Shown here in pieces: positions 54,992 to 64,000 of a DNA stretch of 64,000 nt. The DNA comes from Larix kaempferi (Eukaryota > Streptophyta > Pinopsida > Pinales > Pinaceae). The stretch covers positions 17,780,501 through 17,844,500 of the forward strand of contig BSBM01000643.1 of assembly GCA_027924585.1 (NCBI GenBank), in the 5' to 3' direction. The translations under genes and the position numbers were made by a program. Under the pieces are notes generated by a model. That model searched no databases. It was not told the origin of the DNA and worked only from the letters and a program-made list of their open reading frames with translations. Every line of letters begins with the position of its first letter. Within the stretch, counting starts at the first letter, position 1.

Positions 54992-56560
54992 TATTGAACT
55001 TAGTCAAACTTTCAAATTTAAAAACAAGGAATATTAAACTAAATTATATGTTATGAAACCCTCATTCACCCAAAAAATTTAATATTATGTGGATATATCC
55101 TAATTAAACGCAAATTGTAGATAGTTAAACAAAAGCAAAACCTAAAACATCCAAAGCAGAACATGAACTTCAACCCTTAGTTTAACATTCTTGCAATTTG
55201 AAAGATGTCAAGGCCAATGATGCAATATTCCCCAATAGAAACATTCATGGAGTTTAGACATGAAAGATTTAGTTCAGGGTAAGAAAACAAAACAAATGAG
55301 AATGGGTCATCCAAAAATAAATTGGATTCCATGAGAATATGATGTGCAATAGATAATAAGAAACAAGAACATATAAGGTGGATCTTATCAACTCCTGTAC
55401 AATTTATTGTTGGATTGGGCTTTTATATAGGTGCATATAAAGCATTACGTCATGGCTCAACCAACATGGATGTTTGTAAAATTTGAAGCATTTATACTTA
55501 GCACCTCTTGCCAAAGCAATTGCACTTTCTCTTTCTGGCAAGGGTAGGTGGCAATGTCAGAACATTGCCATATCCTGGTTCTTGTTGTTTAAATAATCAT
55601 AATTTCATTTGATTCTTACTTCAAAAATCAAGATAAATCAAGATTACTTCATGAGGTGCGTGGCAATGTATGCAAGCCATATTTGAAAGTCTATTTTTCA
55701 ATTCAACAAGTACAGTGCTAAACAAGAACAAATATCAAAGACCAAATATATATAGAAGCATAATTTAGTTTTCCAAAAAAGTAACAATGATATAAATTGA
55801 AATAGATATTCAAGACTCCTAAAAGAAAGAATTCCCAATTTTACACTAGTTTTTTAACTTCTTATATTAGTCAATTACTTTAGTTCTTTTTCTCATTATT
55901 ATAGAAATCCCAGCCATCAACTTTACTTTAATTAGCTATTGGTTGGTGACATGCTTTTTTAAATCCTTGTAGTGTTTTTTCTGCATATGGAAATTTTGAA
56001 AAAGCTGCCATATTTGAGTTTATCTGTGCAACAAGCTCCCATTAGTAATGATAATATGATATTTGACAGTTCTAATTATGTTAGTATTTTTCCTTTCTAA
56101 CTTTTTTACTTAGTTTTGAATCTCCCACTATTTGACATGGACTTGAAAATGTTATTTATCGTTTCTTAATAGGTGAGTTGCATTAATCTGATTATTTTTT
56201 ATAAATCTTGTTATTAATCCCTGCCAAGCAGTAGAGACTATAGAAATGGCTCAGGAAAGGAAATTATATTAGTTGTACACTATTTTTAAAACGATTTAAC
56301 CAAAGTTTTATATGTCCATTTCTATTCTGGTCAATGAATGATTTGAAGACCTTATTTGACCTTTATTCGAGGTCGCCCAGTGCACATGTTGAACCGATCA
56401 TCATCCAGCCGAGCAACGATCAATGAACCGATCATCCAGCTGAACAACGATCAATTTCACTACTGATACGCAATGGTTAATAAGCAGAGACCATTGACTG
56501 TCGCGTTTGTTCATCAAATTCGGGACTGGCGCTGATGGAAGCAGCGCATCACGATCTGTA
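54992..56560. other. AT-rich intergenic DNA, no gene seen
   Basis: No ORF, element end or clear repeat, except a short repeat of GATCATC(A)TCCAGC(C/T)GA at about 56396-56445. Confidence 0.45.
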
Positions 56561-56598
56561 TATACGGATCAAAGCAAGATATTCTCTGTTCCTTCGTC

Positions 56599-56699
56599 AC
56601 TGCTAAACACTATAATTTATGAAGCTTCGATCAGAAATATAATATTATCCTCGTCGCCACTGGTAAACACTATAATTTATGAAGCTTCGATCAGAAGGT
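56599..56699. repeat. 58-bp tandem duplication
   Basis: Two copies of TAAACACTATAATTTATGAA followed by GCTTCGATCAGAA, at 56605 and 56663. Confidence 0.9.
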
Positions 56700-56936
56700 A
56701 ATATAATATTATATATTCTATAACATATATTATTATTATTATATCTATAATAGAGTTGGCATATGTGAAACAAACCAACATAGAAATGACGAAGGGACAT
56801 GAAAATGTTCATTCACTACGAGCCTTAGAGAAGCGAGTCATCTTAATATATAATGAAGTGTGCAAATAAATAGTTAAATTTAATTTTTTTCTTAATGTTG
56901 AATACCTTAAACATGATACACCCCCGAGATCACCTT

Positions 56937-57350
56937 TTTCACCATATTTATAATGAGTAGCGATCTCCTTTTTTTCTTTTTGTTTTTTCCAATCCTTTCC
57001 TTCAGGATTTCATTTGTTATGATTAAGTAGTCACCATATTTATAATACGTAGCGATTTTTTTTTTTCCAATCCTTTCCTTCATGATTTCATTTGTTATGA
57101 TTAAGTAGTTGTCAGGATTTCATTTGTTATGATTAAGTAGTCACCATATTTATAATACGTAGCGATTCTGTTTTTTTTTTTAATTTTATTTCCAATCCTT
57201 TCCTTCAGGCTTTGATTTGTTATGATTAAGTAGTTGCAGCAGCACTTTAATACTTGCGGTCACTCTTTCAATATGATAATGTTATGATGAAGTAGTTGCA
57301 GTAGCACTTTAATACTTGCCGTCACTCTTTCAATATGATAATGTGGTTGT
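56937..57350. repeat. Local AT-rich repeat cluster
   Basis: Three to four copies, 77-94 bp each, of a unit starting TCACCATATTTATAAT and ending TTGTTATGATTAAGTAG (from 56937, 57030, 57139, with a partial at 57107). Next to it are two copies of a ~62-bp unit with AGCACTTTAATACTTGC (57238 and 57300). T-run length varies between units. Confidence 0.85.
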
Positions 57351-57842
57351 TTTGTTTTATTATGTAAATTTTAATACTTGACTTAAGGGACTAGCTGCCA
57401 ATTTTGCTATTATTTTTAAAATGAGAAGGGTATTTACAAAATTCATCCAAAATCTTTATGGAAAATTTCCCAAGTGATGCATAGCACAATGATCTTCATA
57501 TATTATAATTATTGAGGATTACCCATGAAGAGGCATAACATTTTTCTGAATATCAAAGAAGTAATTTTATCTAAAAATGGAGAAGGCTATCGCTTATTTA
57601 TCTATTCTGATAATACTCTCCACACGACCATAAAGGTAGTGTCATTCCAAATATCAGCTTATAAAACATTATCATTCAAAAGTCGTTTCAATTTCTTATC
57701 CCAACTGTATAATACAACAGCACACCAAAGAAGTTTTGAATAATAGTAAATTTAAATCTCTTAGCTAGAGAGCTTAACTGCTTTCAAAAACATATAAAAA
57801 AATTGGTTCCTATTTCATGAATTCAAACTGAGCATAGAATCG

Positions 57843-58015
57843 AAGCTTGGTAAAATTTAAGACGCTGCCTATAATATATTCATGGTCGTTTATATTTGAT
57901 AGCTTAATTAATTACTAAGCATATCATCTAAGCTTGATAAAGTTTAAGACGCTGCCTATAATATATTCATGGTCATTCATATTTTATATGTTTTATAGCT
58001 TAATTAATTACTTCA
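57843..58015. repeat. Tandem duplication of about 86 bp
   Basis: Two copies of TTTAAGACGCTGCCTATAAT followed by ATATTCATGGTC, each ending TAGCTTAATTAATTAC. Confidence 0.88.
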
Positions 58016-58915
58016 AGAGCAGTCGTCCTCATTGCTTAGTTATTTTATTCACAAGTCCCTGTCTTAAAAATGAAACAATTGCTTAGTTATTTTAACTGAT
58101 GGCTGATAATTATGGCGGTGTTACAACAAAATAATAGTTGGCGTAGTCATGGATCAATAAGCGAACATGTGGCAGTTGGTGTAGTTGGTATGTCGTCCCT
58201 TGCTGCTATAGCAACCACAGTTTATTATTTCTATTTTTTTTACATTTATCAAAAAATATTCACCTCTTAAAAATACTGCTGAGAATGGTAAATAGCCTTA
58301 AGTTACAGAAATAAAGTCAAAAGTTTACATCACTCCGTTCCATGTTTCGCATTCATATTTCAAAGGAGTAATTAAGAATCTAAGATGACTTTTGTGAAAT
58401 ATGTAATCTATTTAAAAAGACTGGCATTCTATTCTCTTCATTTTTTCCAGTGAGTAAAATTCTATTCTTTTCATTATTGTCATGGAGTATTAGTAACGGG
58501 GCAGGCATCTGAAATTTCCAGAAAGAATATTAGGTTGTGATACTCATGGTTTCTTCAAGATCAACAGAGACATATGACTCACCTGCAAAGATATAAACAC
58601 AAACTAAATAACACAATTAAAATGAAAAACTTGAAATGAAACGTGACTTGATATTATTATTTCTAGTGAAACCACTCACCACGTGGCAGTATGTGAATAA
58701 TTATCTCAACATGTAAATGATTATTTCAAATTTCCAAGTTAATTCAAATTTGGATGTAAATTAATTTTGTCTCAACTTGAATTTCATTTTCACTTTATCT
58801 TTGAATTTGAACACAATCCTCAACTATCAAATATCTCGATCAAGTTTACTTCCTCAAAAAAATAGCTATGGTAATATCTCCCATGTCAAGCTTTCTTAAG
58901 TTTGTATTGCCCAAT

Positions 58916-59185
58916 ATCAAGCTTTCTTAAAATAATCGAAATAATTTCTTATTCGTTGAGTATCAATCTTTCTTAAAATAATCCAAATAATTTCTTATTC
59001 GTTGCTCGATCCCAGGAAGAGACTTACGAATTATTCGTTACTGGATCAAAGGGAGAGGTCAGGAGAGGTCGTCTTCCTTATTCATACTTTGAAGACCATA
59101 CGACTGTATCTCGGATCATTAGCTACTTTGAAGACCATATGACTGTATCTTGGAGAGTTAGCAGACCGTATCTTGGATTAGTAAC
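58916..59185. repeat. Two short tandem duplications
   Basis: A ~49-bp unit with CTTTCTTAAAATAAT and ATAATTTCTTATTCGTTG is doubled at 58922-59004. A ~45-bp unit with TACTTTGAAGACCATA and GACTGTATCT is doubled at 59086-59150, with a partial third. Confidence 0.85.
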
Positions 59186-60569
59186 ACTTATTTTTTAGTC
59201 AAACAATGACAATCCCTGAGGCAAGTATAATTAACTTTGCAGTTTCTTCATAGAAATAAATGCAGACCCTCGTTCATTGTTCATAGACACGAGTTCTGAC
59301 CAAACCGTTTTCAGGGCAAAGTTTTTGAAGGCACAGACATATAATAAGGTAGGATCCTTTTGTTTCCTTGCCATTCTTTACTTGCACAAATTAAAATATA
59401 ACCCATTATTCATGAGAGTATTTGAAAAGCTAAAATAGGTTGAGTCAAAAGTTGAAAAAAAAACAAGTGCAACAACAAAATACAGCTTTCTTACTTGGAT
59501 GGTATTTCTACAATGCAAACTTTCAACACGAGCTGAATGTGCAACAGTGCTCCACGTTGTTCCTTTAGGAGAAACATCAAGAAGTTAGCTGGTCAGCGTG
59601 ATCCTCCGTCGACAAGCTTAAATCGTTGGTCCTGTCTGCGAAAGTATAATCAAAGTTTATAGAGTAAAAAAATTCAATAATACTGCTCACAAACAACTAT
59701 AGAATTACTCAGAGAGCAGTGTGGTGACAAATCTGTTGAAGGTGGGGTGCAGATTCTTCTTGAATATGGAGCAGCAATGGGCATTCAAGTATTAAAAAAA
59801 TACATATGAATTCATTTCTCTTTATACCAAATATAGTTCTTCTCTGCACAATATATACCCGAGGAGAGTGTATTCATGCAGCTCCTCTCCTCTTCTCTAT
59901 ACCACAAACATAAACAATATATTTATGGGCCGTTTCTCCCTTACTAATCAACAAAAAAAAATCAATTAACACAATAACTAAAAAACAATATACACAAACC
60001 TTTACATATAAATATAAACGAGGCCTAAAGTCGGCTTCTCCAAGGAGAAGTCGCTCTTTTCTACGATATCAAGAAAATCAAAATATTGCGTTCCACTTCC
60101 TTGGTACTGCAAAACATGCAACTCATAGTATACAGTATTTATAAACAGAAAGGTTCCGCTCTTCCAATAGGCCGCTTTACATCTGCCCACAACGATAGTA
60201 AAAAAAGCATAAAAAGAACAATTCTTTCTTGACAATAAGAAGCCAATATTCATGAGAGTATTTGAAAAGCTAAAATGGGTTGAATCAAAGTTGAAAAAAA
60301 ACAGGTTAGCGTGGAGTGGTCAATAGAGCTTCGTTCATCTATTTGTCCATGCAGTAGTAGGTGAAGCAAGAGGTTCCTTCCCAACAAATGCGATGTGAGA
60401 CATTCCACTTCTTTGTTCTCTTTTAACTCCCCATTCTGTCTTGATTCATTCCCTTGATCCGTCCATTGAAGCATTCTTGTTTACAAGAACAAAAAATAAT
60501 ATGTATTATTCAAGAAGCATCAAAGTGAACGGATTAGTCCGATCAGCTCAATAATGTGTAGTAAGTATG
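59186..60569. other. AT-rich intergenic DNA, no gene seen
   Basis: A repeated phrase CATGAGAGTATTTGAAAAGC occurs at about 59411 and 60251, each followed by TAAAAT(A/G)GGTTGA(G/A)TCAAA, so a segment of at least 45 bp is duplicated 840 bp apart. No coding sequence. Confidence 0.5.
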
Positions 60570-61073
60570 ATTTCTTATGGAATTAGATATGCCTCCAGTG
60601 GAGGGGTGTTGTTACTTGGTTATACTGACTCTGATTGGGGTGGTAGCATTGTGGACCGAAAGAATACATATGGCTATTGTTTTAGCATGGGTTCTCCTAT
60701 GATCTCTTGGTCCAGAAGGGAACAGGGATCTGTAGCCTAGACTACTACAGAAGCAGAGTATATCGCTGCTAGTATTGCCTTTCAAGAAGCAATGTTGCTT
60801 AGGAAGCTAATTGTTGGGTTGTTCGATGAGAAGCTTGAGTCTACATTCATTCGGTGTGACAATCAAAGATGCATCGAGCTTTCTAAAAACCCTGTGTTTC
60901 ATTATAAGTCAAAGCACATTGAAATGAAGTATCACTTCATCAGAGACATGGTCTAGAAAGGTAAAGTGAAACTTCAGTACATTGCTTCCGATGAGAAGAT
61001 TGCAGATGTGTTAACAAATCCTCTATCAGTGACAAAGTTCAAGTACCTCCGATACAAGCTTGGTATGGCATAG
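60570..61073 (+). pseudogene. 3' end of a Ty1/copia pol (RNase H), element H
   Basis: The plus strand reads YTDSDWGGSIVDRKNTYGYC, then TTTEAEYIAAS, IRCDNQRCIELSKNPVFH, KHIEMKYHFIRDMV and IADVLTNPLS, the standard end of Copia pol. A TAG in place of Gln follows GSVA (about 60736), and another TAG follows RDMV (about 60954). The normal stop is at 61071-61073. Nothing upstream of about 60570 matches RT, so the element is 5'-truncated. Confidence 0.9.
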
Positions 61074-61087
61074 AATGCCTCCGTTAC

Positions 61088-61097
61088 CGAGAGGGAG
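61088..61097 (+). promoter_or_regulatory. Polypurine tract of element H
   Basis: CCGAGAGGGAG directly before TGTTAAATG, the likely LTR start, and 15 bases after the pol stop. Confidence 0.75.
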
Positions 61098-61500
61098 TGT
61101 TAAATGTATAGCATCACGAGTCATTCTCCAAGCCAATCTTGTGCAGCCATGATTGGGCCTCATGTCTTGAGGTAGGGAGCCTGAGTTGGACTCAGTAACT
61201 TGGAGTAGATTCTTGAGTTGGACTCAACAATTTGGAGTAGATTCTTGAGTTGGACTCAACAATGACTAAGTCTTCAGTTGTAAAAGGTTATTCCTCATGA
61301 GTTGAAGTGAATGCTTTGATGTATCAAAATGACGATGTTATAAAATATTGTTGAACAAGGCTCAAGACTTGTGTGTCAAGTCAGATTCTCATGTGGACCT
61401 CTAGTTATAGTAGATACCCATGGGGTGGACCTCCAGTTATAAAGGTAGATTCTTTTCATGTTGAAGCATTAATGTTGTGTGATGTATTTCTATTAAGTAT
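61098..61500 (+). repeat. Start of the 3' LTR of element H
   Basis: It begins TGTTAAATGTATAGC after the polypurine tract. No second LTR is in the window and I could not fix its end, so 61500 is only a working limit; a candidate end CA lies near 62813 (TTGAACA). It contains three 32-bp tandem units starting GAGTTGGACTCA at 61183, 61215 and 61247. Confidence 0.55.
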
Positions 61501-64000
61501 CTTTTAGAGACGGGCCACCTCCAAAGTGAATTACTTTAGCATATGATCATTTGGTCTGAGAGTAATATAATATGATCATAGCATCTCACAAATCTTCTGA
61601 GTATATAATCTGATATGATAGATAATTAAAGTTAACACATATTGACCATGAAGTAAAGATAAGAGATAAAGATAAATGCATAGATAAAAAGAGAATTTGA
61701 ATTGCTCATGAGATGACTAACTGAACTCCAATTGTTAAGATTAAGTTAAACACACAATGTATTCCTCTGTTAATTAAAGAACTCACATTGGTCACTACAA
61801 GTAAATCAATCAACATGATTTTAGTTAATAATAGTTAACTAAGTGATAATAAATAAGATCTAGTTAACTAAGTGTTATTGCATAAAGACACTTATGTTAA
61901 ACTAAAAGATGACACTTGAGTTGCGACACTTGCATGACTACACTTAAGTGTAACATACCCTTTAAGCTGGAAAACATTTTGTGTTAAGAAACATTATGAT
62001 AACTTTTATTGTAAAGTTTATGATTGGATAGGTGTCCAAGGATGACTGTAATTTGCACAATATATTATTATTTAATAAATAAAATAGGAGACAAACACCT
62101 AAGAGGACTGCTGAAAGAGTGGTTACAGATCCACTAGGTGGAATGGAATCTGGGGTAGAAGGCAATGGACAAGTGGCAGCATCATGATGCAACTAACTAG
62201 CTATTGGTATGGGACAACTCCCTTAAAATGTGGCCATAGTGCCCTGAAAGATGGGACTGGAGTTTGAGGCTCATTTATTCTAAACTGACCACTAAAAGAC
62301 CTAGTCAATCTATATAATAGCCATCAAATTGTGAATTGAGGTTCATCACTTTTCTTGACGTGGAAATTTACCTTGGTGTTTTGCTGTATTTGCACCCAAG
62401 AGATTTGATGAGGGGATATGCTGTTGTTGATCATGTTGTGAGTTTGCCAAACTCTTATTGAGTTCAGGAGGTTGATGCTAAGTGGAGAAGGAATTTTTCA
62501 GGAGGTTGATACTGAGTGGAGAAAGTATTTTTGAGTGCCTTGCTTCTACACAGATTCCACCCACTTACTGGATCAGTAATCAGGCTCGGGGGTTCATTAG
62601 AAGTCAGCAGTTGAGCTGCTTCTTCTGGAGCAGGTTGGGAGGAACAAGCCTCCTTGGATGTTTGTTGGCCCTATGATCTTTTATAGGTTCTATTTTCTTA
62701 TTTACTTTTATTTTTGAGTTTTGTTATCTATTTAAACATTCACTGTTAAGTTCTTTATTTTAGTTTTTCCGAATAAATTATTAATTCTGTATCACTTGAA
62801 TGATTGAACAAAATGATCTCTGCATTTTTCCCCATGCAAAAGGAACAACATCGTACTCTAGTACAGAGATAGATTAAAAATAGATAAGTTTGATAGGCAA
62901 ATAGCCAAGTGAATGAGAAGATTAAATTATTATAAATTTCTCAAGTTTCTACCTTCTATTTAATTCCTGTATTTATATTTCAGTACCCTAGTTATTAACT
63001 ATTTTTAGTTAGTTCTAATCATAGTTTATATACAATATTTCTGTTTATAAATATCTCTGTTTTTCAAAATTATTATATTCTGCCCTAACAATATAGGATT
63101 CATTTATCCATACTCAGCAGTTAAGATGTTCTTGTTTACACTAGGATAAATAAATATTTACTTTCAAAATATAGCAGAATGATATTCTTCTATAGACATC
63201 AAGTATTTCCATTTTCATGTTCACATTCATACATTTATTTAAATCATATTTACACAGTGAAAATCCAGGTATTTTTTATTTCTACCAAAACCTTAACAGA
63301 GTTATCAATTACTAGTTATATTAAACATTTCCATTTCTACAACAAGTTTAGCCTTGTTTCTCTTTCCCTATAAAAACATTACCATGTAAATAGGATCAAG
63401 ATGTAATCTCAATAATTCATAGTAGAAGACCTGGTTAACATTATCATTTTGAATAACATTCTGATGTTCATTTATTTTAAACAATAGACAAACCATTTCA
63501 GACAGAAGTGTCAAGACAGGCAAGCTTGACTGTCATTATTATAACAAGACTAAAGACAATAATCGTTTACACCATAAACATGCATGTAGATCGACTAGTT
63601 AGGAATGAGTTAACAAAACGACTGCAGGCTCGACTTACAAACGATTTTACTGAACACAGGTTTATGCCAAGACCACATCTATGAGCTTAGTTAATCTTTT
63701 TATTTCAAAATAAAGGCTAAACCCTAGCATTGGAATTACTTTTCTATTTTTCTTTAAGACACAGCAACAGCATTATAAACAAAACGAAGCATATACAGGC
63801 CATAAGCCTTATCAACAATTTCATTTACCCATTGTTCTAATAAACCAAACAGTCGTATTATTGTTTCACAAAAACATTCACTCTTCGATCAATAACCAAG
63901 ATAAACACAAAGGTTGGCAAAACATTGTTTATTCTCATATCATCGACGAGTTACAATTCCTGTTGCAGGCCAAGACCTAAATCGACAAAAGACATAACTA
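61501..64000. other. Right end of the window, no gene seen
   Basis: AT-rich DNA, possibly partly LTR of element H. A 35-bp tandem duplication with CAGGAGGTTGAT and GTGGAGAA lies at about 62466-62530. Short frames here have no family features. Confidence 0.4.

Overview
The window looks like intergenic DNA of a land plant with a large, repeat-dense genome. A seed plant is most likely, and the long nested LTR elements and gag types would fit a gymnosperm, but that last step is inference. Almost everything recognisable is transposable-element DNA in nested layers. No intact host gene is visible. All alignments were done by eye.

Layout. (1) 1-12965: Gypsy-A, a Tat-like Ty3/gypsy element on the minus strand, with 5' LTR 12137-12965, a primer-binding site, a long leader, a gag carrying a Pro/Gly repeat domain, protease, RT-RNase H, integrase and a second RNase H after integrase. 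A spliced antisense gene resembling the plant mobile domain (898-2076, plus strand) lies beyond it. The 3' LTR is off the left edge. (2) Gypsy-A sits in the pol gene of Gypsy-B (12966-26281, minus), whose gag is itself split by a 6474-bp hAT-like element (16690-23163) with an exact 8-bp target duplication. The hAT element carries a LINE RT fragment and a two-form tandem array. (3) Gypsy-B sits in the gag region of Copia-C (minus; pieces 26282-26849 and 34521-36055; PBS and start of its 5' LTR at 36056-36928). (4) Copia-C is also interrupted by LTR element D (26850-34515, plus; 2.3-kb LTRs, no pol, one long unknown reading frame) and by element E (36929-40199, plus; LTRs holding a 10-bp repeat array, one gag-like ORF). 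(5) Element F (40823-43111, minus) is a small LTR element with no coding capacity. (6) Copia-G (44320-51156, minus) keeps both LTRs and a decayed RT-RNase H.

51157-60569 is the most host-like stretch. It holds a broken SMAX1-LIKE (SMXL) gene fragment (52773-53497), two exon-like pieces, a 182-bp near-perfect hairpin and many short AT-rich duplications. 60570-61097 is the 3' end of a Copia-type element (H, plus) followed by the start of its LTR. The rest to 64000 shows no gene.

How the parts work together: each LTR element shows its own priming and transcription signals (PBS, polypurine tract, TATA), but no element here has a full intact set of proteins. Elements D, E and F would need proteins from other copies. 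The nesting gives relative ages: Copia-C is older than Gypsy-B, D and E; Gypsy-B is older than Gypsy-A and the hAT element.
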